64,000 nt of DNA, from assembly GCF_022829545.1 (NCBI RefSeq), contig NZ_JAKSYM010000225.1, forward strand, positions 1 through 64,000. Direction: 5' to 3'. Below the pieces are notes generated by a model. The model saw only the letters and a list, made by a program, of their open reading frames with translations. It was not told the DNA's origin and did no database searches. This document shows positions 1-8,503 of this stretch, in pieces (within the stretch, counting starts at the first letter, position 1; each line of letters starts with the position of its first letter). Source of the DNA: Methylobacterium sp. J-030. Its GTDB lineage: Bacteria; Pseudomonadota; Alphaproteobacteria; Rhizobiales; Beijerinckiaceae. The position numbers were made by a program, and so were the translations under genes.

Positions 1-2271
1 CCGGTAGAGCAGGCTGAGGATCATGGTGTTGATCGCCACCGACTTGCCCGAGCCGGTGGTGCCGGCGACCAAGAGGTGCGGCATGCGCGCGAGGTCGGCG
101 ATGATTGGCTCGCCGCCGATATTCTTGCCGAGGCACAGGGCCAGCTTGTGCTTGCTCTCGGCGAAGTCGGCCGAGGCCAGAAGCTCGCGCAGGTAGACGG
201 TCTCGCGGGTCTCGTTCGGCAATTCGATGCCGATGACGTTGCGGCCGGGCACGACCGCCACGCGGGCCGAGACCGCCGACATGGAGCGGGCGATGTCGTC
301 CGACAGGCCGATCACGCGGCTGGACTTGGTGCCCGGCGCGGGCTCGAGCTCGTACAGGGTGACGACCGGGCCAGGCCGCACCGCCAGGATGTCGCCGCGC
401 ACGCCGAAATCCTGGACCGTCTGCTGCAGGTTGAGGGCGTTCTGCTCCAGCACGTCGGCATCGACCTCTGCGGCGCCGCCGGGCGCCGGCAGGGCGAGCA
501 GTTCGAGGGCGGGGAGCGCGTAATCGGCGTTCTCGATCGGCGCGATCTCGAGATGCCGGCCGGCCGGGATCAGGTGCGCCCGGGGCGCGACCATGGGCAG
601 CGCGGCCGGCGCGGCGGCGACCGGCTCGATCGCCTCGGGGATCGGCGCGGCTTCGACTTCGATCTCAGCCTCGCTCTCAACCTGGATCTGGGCCGGAGCC
701 GGCTCGGGCTGGGGCGCCAGCTTGCCCCGAAGCAGGACCGGGCGTGGGGTCATCGGGATAACCACCCGCTCGGCTTCAATCCCCTCCAGATCGGATGCCA
801 TCGGTGCGGGCGCAGCCTCGGGTTGGACCAGGGCAGCCGCCGGCGCGCTCGGCTGGCCGGCCGCCCGGATCGCTGCGCGGGCCGCCATGGCGTTGAGCAT
901 CGGCGCGCGTCGCGGCGTCTCGGCGGCAGCCGGAAGTTCCGTTGCGGCGCTGCCCGGGCCGAAGACCAGCGACAGGCCGGCCGCCGCCGCGGCGGGCGGC
1001 AGGAACGCGCTGCGGATCGTCGCCTCCGCGGCATCGCTCCGCGCGGGTTCGGGCGCGGGCATCCGGCCATTGTCCTGCCCATCGGCGGGGCGCGGCGGCT
1101 GATCGAACCGCACGAGCCGGTCGAGGACGTAGACCGGGCGCGGCGGCATGGCGACGGCCTCGGAGGTGGTGACCGGTGCGGGAGCAGCCTCGGGCACCTG
1201 CGGCTCCAGCGCCGCCCAGGCCTCCACGGACGACCAGTCGCCGCCGCCGAACCAGGGCTGGACCTCCGACCAGTCCGGCAGGTCGGACCAATCCTGGGCG
1301 GAGGCCGCGATCGTCTCGGGCTGAGCCGCTTCGGCATCGGCCGCTCCGGCGCCAGCCCCCCGGGCGACGACCTCCTGGATAGCCGGCTCAAGAGCGATGG
1401 GAGCGGCGGCCACCGGAGCGATCATGGCCGTCGAGGCGGACAGCTCGACGGCGGGACGGACCGGGCGACGGTCCGGCGTGCGGAAGAAGCGGACGCCCGG
1501 CGGGGCGACGAAGGGCTGGCGCCACAGCGGCACGACCTCGGCTTCTGGGCCGGACGGGACGGCCACGGCCTGCCCGACCTGCGCTTCGACGGTCCGCGCC
1601 CGCTCAGCCTGATCCTGCTCCGCCTGCTCGCGGGCGGCCCGCTCGGTCTCCTGCGCGAGGGCTGCGGCCTGCGCCTCGGCGCGGGCGCGCTCCAGGGCGA
1701 CGCGCTCGGCCTCCAGGGCGCGCTGGCGGCGCTCCTGCAGGACCGTGTCGGGGGTGCGGGTGTAGCGCACGGCCGAGGGCGTCATGGCCGGAAGCGGCGC
1801 GGCGACAGGGGTGCGCGTCGGCACAATGTCCGCAGCATGATCGGGGGCGATGGCGGCGGGCCGGCGCGGCTGGCGCACCAGCACGCCCGGCGTGGAGGCG
1901 CCGCGGTCGATCCGGCTCTCGAACACCGGGGCCTCCGGCGCATCGAGGCGCGCCCGGTCGTCGAAGACCTCGTCCGGCCAGACGTGCTCGGGCGGCGCGA
2001 CGCGCGGGCGGGCGGGGCGCTCCTGCGCGTCGCGCCCGACCATGGCGGCCGGCGCGGTCAGCCAGCTCGGCTCCGCCCGGCGCCCGGGGGCGCCGTAGGC
2101 CGGCCGCGCGGGCAGCCCGGCCGGGGTGCCGGACAGGCGTCGGGTGAGGCTGGCGCGGAGCGCCATCAGCCGGTGCGCCAGGGCTCCCAGGGAGAGGCCC
2201 GAGCGGTCGCCGCCGCGCACCGGGCGGGCGGGGTCACGGTGGGAGTACGGAGGCCGTCCCGATGCGCGCAT
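1..2271 (-). CDS. ftsK: DNA translocase FtsK, 5' part (runs off left edge)
   Basis: FtsK is a septal hexameric ATPase that pumps DNA and helps resolve chromosome dimers at division. The visible 757 codons start at ATG 2271; frame was checked at both ends and at internal Met codons. Residues from about 590 match the FtsK alpha domain and the start of the motor, with a Walker A GTTGSGKS whose Lys is residue 743. Residues 1-588 are Ala/Pro/Glu rich, with a charged coiled-coil-like stretch near 170-230. I see none of the four membrane helices usual at an FtsK N-terminus, so this may be a soluble variant or a wrongly placed start. No strong ribosome binding site precedes the ATG. The C-terminal motor and gamma domains lie outside the window. 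Confidence 0.9.
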   Translation of the reverse strand, partial: MRASGRPPYSHRDPARPVRGGDRSGLSLGALAHRLMALRASLTRRLSGTPAGLPARPAYGAPGRRAEPSWLTAPAAMVGRDAQERPARPRVAPPEHVWPDEVFDDRARLDAPEAPVFESRIDRGASTPGVLVRQPRRPAAIAPDHAADIVPTRTPVAAPLPAMTPSAVRYTRTPDTVLQERRQRALEAERVALERARAEAQAAALAQETERAAREQAEQDQAERARTVEAQVGQAVAVPSGPEAEVVPLWRQPFVAPPGVRFFRTPDRRPVRPAVELSASTAMIAPVAAAPIALEPAIQEVVARGAGAGAADAEAAQPETIAASAQDWSDLPDWSEVQPWFGGGDWSSVEAWAALEPQVPEAAPAPVTTSEAVAMPPRPVYVLDRLVRFDQPPRPADGQDNGRMPAPEPARSDAAEATIRSAFLPPAAAAAGLSLVFGPGSAATELPAAAETPRRAPMLNAMAARAAIRAAGQPSAPAAALVQPEAAPAPMASDLEGIEAERVVIPMTPRPVLLRGKLAPQPEPAPAQIQVESEAEIEVEAAPIPEAIEPVAAAPAALPMVAPRAHLIPAGRHLEIAPIENADYALPALELLALPAPGGAAEVDADVLEQNALNLQQTVQDFGVRGDILAVRPGPVVTLYELEPAPGTKSSRVIGLSDDIARSMSAVSARVAVVPGRNVIGIELPNETRETVYLRELLASADFAESKHKLALCLGKNIGGEPIIADLARMPHLLVAGTTGSGKSVAINTMILSLLYR

Positions 2272-2685
2272 GGGTTCTCGAACGATACTCGAAACAGGGA
2301 TCCGCCGGTGGGCGGCGGCTGTCCCTGAATTAGGCCATTCGTCGTTAATGGAGGCTTGCCGCGGGGCCATCTGGCGGCAACCTCGTGGGCCGCCCGCGTC
2401 ACGCGCCGCTCGCGCTAGGCAGCGGACGAACCGCATCGCCGAAGGGCTCGATCAGGAGCTTGGCGGATCCGAGAAAATGTGGCGCATTCTCGTCGCGGAC
2501 GGCCTCCCTGGAAAGGCCTTCAAACGCCTCGTCCGTTGGTACGCGATACCGTCTGGAGCCGTCCGCCCCCTCCGGCGTCACCCATCGAACGGCGAGCCTG
2601 CATCCCGGGCACCGGCAATGCGTCGCCGGAATGGGGTCGGATGCCCTATGATGCCGGCAGCCGCCCCGGATCCGGACAGGTGCCC
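2272..2685. other. Intergenic region between ftsK and nadE
   Basis: Apart from the possible small minus-strand gene, this divergent region must carry the promoters of ftsK and nadE. I see no convincing terminator, operator or RNA. Confidence 0.4.
2399..2581 (-). CDS. Possible small hypothetical protein
   Basis: A 60-residue frame starts at GTG 2581 and has protein-like composition (YRVPTDEAFEGLSREAV) rather than the Arg/Ala noise of shadow frames. The same frame stays open upstream with no usual start codon and there encodes HCRCPGCRLAVRWV, a Cys cluster resembling half a zinc ribbon. The true start may therefore be further up with a non-standard codon, or a frameshift may have removed it. 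It lies between ftsK and nadE, on the ftsK strand. No family recognised. Confidence 0.3.
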   Translation of the reverse strand: MTPEGADGSRRYRVPTDEAFEGLSREAVRDENAPHFLGSAKLLIEPFGDAVRPLPSASGA

Positions 2686-4749
2686 GTGTCTCAACCCACC
2701 TCCGCCTCGCCGACGCGATTCCGCTCCCTCTACCGCCACGGCTTCGCCCGGGTCGCGGCCTGCACGGGCCGCAGCCATCCGGCGGAGCCCGAGCGCAACG
2801 CCGACGCGGTGCTCGCCCTCGCGCAGACCTGCCATGAATCAGGTGCAGCGCTCGCGGTTTTCACCGAACTCGGCCTCTCGGCCTACGCGATCGAGGACCT
2901 GCTGCTCCAGCAGACCCTGCTCGATGCGGTCGAGGCCGCCGCCGCCCGGGTGATCGCCGAATCGGCCTCCCTGCGGCCGTTGCTGCTGGTCGGCGCGCCG
3001 CTGCGCTGGCGCCACCGGGTCTATAACTGCGCGCTCGCCATCCAGGGCGGTCGCCTGCTGGGCGTGGTCCCAAAAACCTTCCTGCCGAACTACCGGGAGT
3101 TCTACGAGAAGCGCCATTTCGCGTCCGGCGCCGGAATCGCCGGGGAGACGATCCGGGTCGCGGGCTTCGAGGTGCCCTTCGGCACCGACCTGCTGTTTCC
3201 CGCCGAGGACCTGCCGGGCCTCGTGGTCGGCGTGGAGATCTGCGAGGACCTGTGGGTGCCGGACTCCCCCGGCATGCGCGCGGCGCTCGCGGGCGCCACG
3301 GTGCTGGCGAACCTCTCCGGCAGCCCGATCACGGTCGGCCGGGCCGAGTCGCGGGCGCTCCTGTCCCGGGCGGCAGCGATGCGCGGCGCCTGCGCGTATG
3401 TCTACGCCGCCGCCGGCCAGGGAGAATCGACCACCGACCTGTCCTGGGACGGCCAGACCAGCATCGACGAACTCGGCGTGCGCCTCGCCGAGGGCCGGCG
3501 CTTCCCCGAACACCCGGTGGCCACGATGGCCGATATCGACCTCGACCTGATCGCCCAGGAGCGCCTCCAGGCCGGCAGCTTCGACGACGACGCAAGGCGC
3601 CACGCCCTCGCCTATCGCCGGATCCCGTTCCGGCTCGACCCGCCGGAGGCGGATCTCGGCCTGATCCGCCGGATCGAGCGCTTCCCCTTCGTGCCGGCCG
3701 ATCCGACGCGCCTCGCGCAGGATTGCTACGAGGCCTACAACATCCAGGTGGCCGGCCTCGCGCAGCGGCTGGAGGCCACCGGCACCCGCAAGGCCATCAT
3801 CGGCGTCTCGGGCGGCCTCGATTCGACCCACGCGCTGATCGTGATCGCCAAGGCCTTCGACCGCCTCGGCTATCCGCGCTCGGACATCCTGGCCTACACG
3901 CTGCCGGGCTTCGCCACTTCGAACGCCACCAAGGCCAACGCCCACGCGCTCATGAAGGCGCTCGGCTGCACGGCCGCCGAGATCGATATCCGCCCGGCCG
4001 CTCGGCAGATGCTCACCGACATGAACCATCCCTTCGCGAAGGGCGCAGCGGTCTACGACGTGACCTTCGAGAACGTGCAGGCGGGCCTGCGCACCGATTA
4101 CCTGTTTCGCCTCGCCAACCACGCGGGCGGTATCGTGGTGGGCACCGGCGACCTCTCGGAACTGGCGCTCGGTTGGTGCACCTACGGCGTCGGCGACCAG
4201 ATGAGCCATTACGCGGTCAATGCCGGCGTACCCAAGACCCTGATCCAGCACCTGATCCGCTGGGCGATCGGCAACGGCGAGGTCGGTCCCGAGGAGGCGC
4301 GCACCCTGCAGGCGATCCTCGACACCGAGATCTCCCCCGAGCTGGTGCCGATGGACCAGGACGACACCCCGCAGAGCACGGAAGCCACGATCGGCCCCTA
4401 CGCGCTGCAGGATTTCAACCTGTTCTTCACGCTGCGCTACGGGTTCCGGCCCTCGAAGATCGCCTTTCTGGCGCTGCACGCCTGGGGCGACAAGGAGCGC
4501 GGCTTCTGGGCGCCGGACTTCCCCGAGGCCAAGCGGGTCGCCTACGACCTCCCCGAGATCCGCCGCTGGCTCGGGGTGTTCCTGACCCGCTATTTCGGCT
4601 TCAGCCAGTTCAAGCGCTCGGCGCTCCCGAACGGTCCGAAGGTCTCGGCCGGCGGCTCTTTGTCGCCGCGGGGCGACTGGCGGGCGCCCTCGGACGGGTC
4701 GGCGCGGATCTGGCTCGATGAGCTGAACCGAAACGTCCCTGAAACGTGA
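2686..4749 (+). CDS. nadE: Glutamine-dependent NAD(+) synthetase
   Basis: Catalyses the last step of NAD synthesis, ATP-dependent amidation of deamido-NAD, with ammonia from glutamine. The 687-residue protein has an N-terminal nitrilase-type glutaminase domain with apparent triad E61, K130 and C186 (VEICEDLW), and a C-terminal synthetase domain with the ATP P-loop SGGLDS at 375-380. It aligns closely from memory with the Mycobacterium tuberculosis enzyme (679 residues), ending in the same FKRSALPNGPKVS region. The start is GTG 2686, preceded by GGACAGG. ATG 2641 would add 15 residues, and the frame is open to 2479, but the extra sequence is not family-like. Confidence 0.96.
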   Translation: MSQPTSASPTRFRSLYRHGFARVAACTGRSHPAEPERNADAVLALAQTCHESGAALAVFTELGLSAYAIEDLLLQQTLLDAVEAAAARVIAESASLRPLLLVGAPLRWRHRVYNCALAIQGGRLLGVVPKTFLPNYREFYEKRHFASGAGIAGETIRVAGFEVPFGTDLLFPAEDLPGLVVGVEICEDLWVPDSPGMRAALAGATVLANLSGSPITVGRAESRALLSRAAAMRGACAYVYAAAGQGESTTDLSWDGQTSIDELGVRLAEGRRFPEHPVATMADIDLDLIAQERLQAGSFDDDARRHALAYRRIPFRLDPPEADLGLIRRIERFPFVPADPTRLAQDCYEAYNIQVAGLAQRLEATGTRKAIIGVSGGLDSTHALIVIAKAFDRLGYPRSDILAYTLPGFATSNATKANAHALMKALGCTAAEIDIRPAARQMLTDMNHPFAKGAAVYDVTFENVQAGLRTDYLFRLANHAGGIVVGTGDLSELALGWCTYGVGDQMSHYAVNAGVPKTLIQHLIRWAIGNGEVGPEEARTLQAILDTEISPELVPMDQDDTPQSTEATIGPYALQDFNLFFTLRYGFRPSKIAFLALHAWGDKERGFWAPDFPEAKRVAYDLPEIRRWLGVFLTRYFGFSQFKRSALPNGPKVSAGGSLSPRGDWRAPSDGSARIWLDELNRNVPET

Positions 4750-4865
4750 CCGTCACAAACTCGACGGATTGTGCCATTAAGAGCACGGTCAAGCTGATTC
4801 TTCGCAGTGCAGGATTCTGGACTGGGAACGATCGGCTTCGAGGGCGGCCAGGCGGAGGACTTCGG

Positions 4866-5096
4866 ATGCGAAGCTACAACCTGTTCCAGCTCAAGGGCGA
4901 GGAAGGCCTCTGCTGCGCGGTGCCGGAGGCGAGTACCGTCCCGGCCTTCATCGGCGCCGGCCGGTGGACCTTCGGCGGCAAGCTCTGCGACGGCAGCCGA
5001 CAGCCCCGCGACTTCGACGACCGGGCCGCCGATACGGCCGTTCGCTTCAACGGCTTCTACCTGTTCCAGACCATGGACCGGCGCTTCATGGCGTGA
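4866..5096 (+). CDS. Small hypothetical protein (76 aa)
   Basis: Begins MRSYNLFQLKGEEGLCCAVP and ends FYLFQTMDRRFMA. The ATG at 4866 has a good GGAGGA ribosome binding site 8 bases upstream, and the composition is not that of a shadow frame. No signal peptide or membrane helix. Its phrasing (intake of substitutable values, then FIGAGRWTFGGKL) suggests a compact soluble domain, but I do not recognise a family. It follows nadE by 116 bases and may be separately transcribed. Confidence 0.6.
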   Translation: MRSYNLFQLKGEEGLCCAVPEASTVPAFIGAGRWTFGGKLCDGSRQPRDFDDRAADTAVRFNGFYLFQTMDRRFMA

Positions 5097-5149
5097 GGAG
5101 GCTGCTGGTTCGCGGATTGCCGTTGCAAGAAAGAGGACGCGCCGTGCCG

Positions 5150-5196
5150 CGGATCCCCCTCTCCCCGCAGGCGGGGCGAGGGAGAGGAGCGGGACC
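5150..5196. repeat. Intergenic palindrome, family D (single arm pair)
   Basis: Imperfect hairpin CCCTCTCCCCGC followed by GCGGGGCGAGGGAGAGG. The same arms recur in longer form at 22681-22859 and 50786-50908. Confidence 0.55.
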
Positions 5197-5359
5197 GGTG
5201 GCTGCCATCCATCCCGGCCGCTGGCGAGAAACTGTCTCAACGCCGATCTCTACCGGTATCCGCCCGCGAATTAGGCCCGGAGTCCGATATCCCGACGAAG
5301 ATTCCTTAAGAGCTGCCGTGCAGGATGCGTCGAATCGTCAGCCTTCCGGAGCCGCCCGC

Positions 5360-5764
5360 ATGTCGGAGCACCGCCGAGAGACGCGCCAGAGGGTCTTCCT
5401 CAAGGGCCGCATCGTCTTCAACAACGGATCGTCCAGCTTCGACTGCCTCGTGCGCGACATGTCCTCGTCCGGCGCGCGCCTGGTCATGAGCGACACCGCG
5501 ACGCTGCCCGAGGCGTTCGACCTGTACATCCCGCAGAAGGACCGCACCTACCGGGCCACCCTGCGCTGGCGGCGGGAGGACGGGATCGGCGTGACCTTCG
5601 AGGACCCCGCCCGGGCCCCGCCTCCGGCGGCGCCCGATCCGGCCGCCAGCGAGGCCTCCGTGACCATGCTGCTGCGGCGCGTGAGCGAGCTGGAGACCGA
5701 GAACGCCGCCCTGCGCCGGCTGCTCGCCAGCATGGCCCAGGGCGATTCGGCGAGCGCGGCCTGA
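5360..5764 (+). CDS. PilZ domain protein
   Basis: A 134-residue protein with an N-terminal PilZ fold: RRETRQRV near the start and RDMSSSGARLVM about 30 residues on, matching the RxxxR and D/NxSxxG cyclic-di-GMP binding motifs. A Pro/Ala linker leads to a short C-terminal leucine-zipper-like coil (VSELETENAALRRLLASM). Such proteins act as c-di-GMP receptors controlling motility, exopolysaccharide or adhesion; the target here is not shown by context. The coil suggests dimerisation (inference). The start ATG 5360 follows CCGGAGCCG. Confidence 0.85.
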   Translation: MSEHRRETRQRVFLKGRIVFNNGSSSFDCLVRDMSSSGARLVMSDTATLPEAFDLYIPQKDRTYRATLRWRREDGIGVTFEDPARAPPPAAPDPAASEASVTMLLRRVSELETENAALRRLLASMAQGDSASAA

Positions 5765-5765
5765 T

Positions 5766-6203
5766 CTAGCCCTGCGCCTCGAGTGCCGCGCGGATCCGCG
5801 CCGCGTGCTCGGCCAGGACCGCGTTGTCGGCCATGCCGCCCTCGTGACGCTTCAGCGGCACGCCCTCGCGCCGCGGGATGACGTGGACGTGCAGGTGGAA
5901 CACGGTCTGGCCGCCGGCCGGCTCGTTGAACTGGAACAGGGTCAGCCCGTCGGCCTGGAACGCCGCCTTCACGGCCCGGGCGACCCGTTGGACGCTCGCC
6001 ATCAGGGCGCCAAGCGATTCGGGCTCGGCGTCGAGCAGGCCGCGGGCCGGCGCCTTCGGGATCACCAGGGTGTGGCCCTCGCCCTGGGGCATCACGTCCA
6101 TGAAGGCCAGCGTCTGCGCGTCCTCGTAGACGCGGTGGCAGGGGATCTCGCCGCGCAGGATCTTGGCGAAGATGTTGTCGGGGTCGTACTGAGCGTCGGC
6201 CAT
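5766..6203 (-). CDS. HIT family nucleotide hydrolase/transferase
   Basis: A 145-residue histidine-triad protein of the Hint branch. The motif HLHVHVIP places the triad at H103, H105 and H107, with an FAKILRGEIPC N-terminus. Members hydrolyse purine nucleoside phosphoramidates or dinucleoside phosphates. The start ATG 6203 has a GGAG site (GTCCCGGAGCC). Its stop is one base from the stop of the convergent PilZ gene, leaving no room for a separate terminator. Confidence 0.93.
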   Translation of the reverse strand: MADAQYDPDNIFAKILRGEIPCHRVYEDAQTLAFMDVMPQGEGHTLVIPKAPARGLLDAEPESLGALMASVQRVARAVKAAFQADGLTLFQFNEPAGGQTVFHLHVHVIPRREGVPLKRHEGGMADNAVLAEHAARIRAALEAQG

Positions 6204-6376
6204 GATGGCTCCGGGACACGGGGTATCGGCGCAGGTTGCACGGGCCGGACAGCCGCGTCCACACGGGAACCGGCCGCGCGCCGGAACGCTTGCACCGCCG
6301 CGGTGGAAGTGGCGCGGCGCCCGCGATCGGGCAGGCATCGCGCACCCGTGGGGACCGGGTTCGAGGGATTGACCGG

Positions 6377-7336
6377 ATGGCGCATGAGAGCACGGGGGCG
6401 ATCTACGCGGCGGCGGGCGCCAATCTCGCCATCGCGGCGGCGAAGTTCGTCGGCGGGGCGCTGACCGGCTCGACCGCGATGCTCGCCGAGGGCGTGCATT
6501 CGCTGGTCGACACGGCCAACCAAGTTCTGCTGCTCGTCGGCATGAAGCGGTCCGAGCGGCCGGCCGACGAGCGCCACCCGTTCGGCTACGGCCGCGAGAT
6601 CTACTTCTACGCCTTCGTGGTCGCGCTGATGATCTTCCTCGGCGGCGGCGTCTTCGCGGTCTACGAGGGGATCGAGCGGGTCCGCCACCCCGAGCCGGAC
6701 GTGGACGCCACGTTGTTCGGCTACCGGCTGCCCGGGATCTGGGTGAACGTCGCGATCTTAGGATTCGCCATCGCGGCCGAGGGCACCTCGTTCTTCGTGG
6801 CGATGCGCCAGTTCTGGGCCGAGAAGGGCAAGCACTCGGCCGTGCGGGCGATCCGGCGCAGCAAGGACCCGACCCTGTTCACGGTGCTGGCCGAGGACGC
6901 GGCCGCGCTGATCGGCCTCCTGATCGCGCTGGCGGGCATCGGGCTCGGCCACTTCCTGGAGATGCCGAGCCTCGACGGCTGGGCCTCGGTGGGGATCGGC
7001 CTCGTGCTGATCGGGATGGCCGGCTTCCTGATGGTCGAGACCCACGGCCTGCTGATCGGCGAGGCCGCGGATCCCGAGGTCGTCGCGGCGATCCTTGAGC
7101 TGGCCCGGGCCGAGGCGGGGGTGCTTCATGTCAACGAGGTGCTGACCCAGCACCTCGGCCCCTCCGACATCCTGGTCAATCTCAGCATCGACATGGCCGA
7201 CGATGTGAGCGCGGGCGATGTCGAGGGCCTCGTGACCCGCCTCGACCGGGCGCTGAAGCAGCGCAATCCGGACGTGACCCGGGTGTTCATCGAGATTCAG
7301 CAGCAGGGGGATCACGGGGTGCGGCGCGCGGCGTGA
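6377..7336 (+). CDS. Cation diffusion facilitator transporter
   Basis: A 319-residue inner-membrane protein of the CDF family, which exports divalent metals (Zn, Fe, Mn, Co) by proton antiport. The N-terminus has helix 2 with LAEGVHSLVDTANQ, the usual HxxxD metal site. A second helix carries the paired ED site (VLAEDAAALIGLL), followed by a cytoplasmic domain with a metal-binding fold. HPFGYGREIYFYAF matches the conserved loop after helix 2. The start is ATG 6377. Substrate cannot be fixed from sequence alone. Confidence 0.93.
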   Translation: MAHESTGAIYAAAGANLAIAAAKFVGGALTGSTAMLAEGVHSLVDTANQVLLLVGMKRSERPADERHPFGYGREIYFYAFVVALMIFLGGGVFAVYEGIERVRHPEPDVDATLFGYRLPGIWVNVAILGFAIAAEGTSFFVAMRQFWAEKGKHSAVRAIRRSKDPTLFTVLAEDAAALIGLLIALAGIGLGHFLEMPSLDGWASVGIGLVLIGMAGFLMVETHGLLIGEAADPEVVAAILELARAEAGVLHVNEVLTQHLGPSDILVNLSIDMADDVSAGDVEGLVTRLDRALKQRNPDVTRVFIEIQQQGDHGVRRAA

Positions 7337-7347
7337 GCGGTGGCGGC

Positions 7348-8202
7348 TCAGTCGCTCCGTCCGACCTGCTTCAGGCTCAGCGCCCAGACCCGCTCCTGCA
7401 CGGCCTCGTCACGGCTCTCCGCCGAGGAGGTCTTGGGCGTTGAATGGGAGAAGTAGCGGCCGGTGACGCCGTCGAGCTCCGGGGCGCTCGCCACGTGGAG
7501 GGAGGTTTGCGCGCCCTTCTCGGGCGTGGTGAGGAACGGCCGCATCAGCGCCCACGCGGTGCCGAACAGGCCGGCGGTGTTCCGGGCAAAGCCCGTGTTG
7601 ATCACCCCGGGATGCAAGGCGTTCACGGTGATGCCGTCGCCCCGCAGCCGCCGGGCGAGCGCGTAGGTGAACAGCACGTTGCCGAGCTTGGCCTGCGCGT
7701 AGGCCCGCATGGCCCCATAGCGCCGGGCGCCCTCGATGTCGTCGAAATCGATGTGCCCCCGGTAATGGGCCGCGGAGGCGACGTTCACGATCCGCGGCTT
7801 GCCGCCGGCCGCCGCCGAGGCCTTGAGCGTGTCGAGGAGGTCCAGCGTCAGTAGCACGTAGCCCAGGTGGTCCAGCGCCCAGGTGCGCTCGATCCCGTCG
7901 ACAGTGAGCGTCCGGTGGTCGAAGATCGCACCGGCATTGTTCACCAGTACGTCGAGTCGTGGATAGGCCGCGCTCAGCGTTCCGGCGAGCCGCCGGATCT
8001 CGGCCTGGGCCGAGAGATCGGCGACGTGCGGATCGATCGTTGCGCCCGGCACCGCGGCGCGGATGCGCGCGGCGCTGGCCCGGGTCTTTCCGGGATCGCG
8101 CCCCACGAGGCCGACCCGCGCGCCCAGGCGCGCCAGTCCGAGCGCCGTCTCGTAGCCGATGCCGTTGGTCGCCCCAGTGACGAGACAGACCTTCCCGCGC
8201 AT
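7348..8202 (-). CDS. Short-chain dehydrogenase/reductase (retinol-dehydrogenase-like)
   Basis: A 284-residue SDR with the cofactor motif TGATNGIG at residues 9-16, VNNAGA in the middle, a catalytic Ser (VNVASAAHY) and a YAQAKLGN motif in place of YxxxK. The layout and HPGVINTGF resemble the WW-domain oxidoreductase/retinol dehydrogenase branch, which often reduces lipophilic carbonyls; the substrate is unknown. It begins 10 bases after the stop of the small membrane protein upstream, so the two are probably one operon. Confidence 0.9.
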   Translation of the reverse strand: MRGKVCLVTGATNGIGYETALGLARLGARVGLVGRDPGKTRASAARIRAAVPGATIDPHVADLSAQAEIRRLAGTLSAAYPRLDVLVNNAGAIFDHRTLTVDGIERTWALDHLGYVLLTLDLLDTLKASAAAGGKPRIVNVASAAHYRGHIDFDDIEGARRYGAMRAYAQAKLGNVLFTYALARRLRGDGITVNALHPGVINTGFARNTAGLFGTAWALMRPFLTTPEKGAQTSLHVASAPELDGVTGRYFSHSTPKTSSAESRDEAVQERVWALSLKQVGRSD

Positions 8203-8212
8203 CGCGCCGCCC

Positions 8213-8392
8213 TCAGAACACCGCCTGGCCGACCGCGAAGGCGATGACCACGATCACGATGGCGACCAGCAGGAACAGGCCGAACAGGATCCGGGCGAGC
8301 GAACCCGCCCCCGAGGCGATGCCGGTGAAGCCGAGGCCGCCGGCGATCAGCGAGATCACGAAGCAGATGAGGGCCCATTTCAGGAGGGTCAT
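8213..8392 (-). CDS. DUF1328 small membrane protein (59 aa)
   Basis: A 59-residue hydrophobic protein, [20 protein letters not shown] to AFAVGQAVF, with two predicted helices joined by a short [13 protein letters not shown] loop. This matches the UPF0391/DUF1328 family, widespread in Proteobacteria and often tied to envelope stress; function is not established. The start ATG 8392 has AGGAGG-like bases (CTCCTG on the other strand) just upstream. It is cotranscribed with the following SDR gene. Confidence 0.85.
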   Translation of the reverse strand: MTLLKWALICFVISLIAGGLGFTGIASGAGSLARILFGLFLLVAIVIVVIAFAVGQAVF

Positions 8393-8503
8393 GGCGTCAC
8401 TCCGCGGGGCCCGACGACGGGGCCGAGTTTCGTTGCCTCAACCGACGCCAAGCGAGACCGTTCCGCCGAATCCGCCCCGAGCCGCTTATTTTCTCAAGAC
8501 CGG

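Noticed and set aside
76..2328. 750-codon plus-strand frame opposite ftsK
   Set aside because: Composition is Arg/Gly noise; the minus frame has the FtsK Walker A.
2479..2685. N-terminal extension of NadE
   Set aside because: The extra residues are unlike the family and overlap a plausible minus-strand reading frame.
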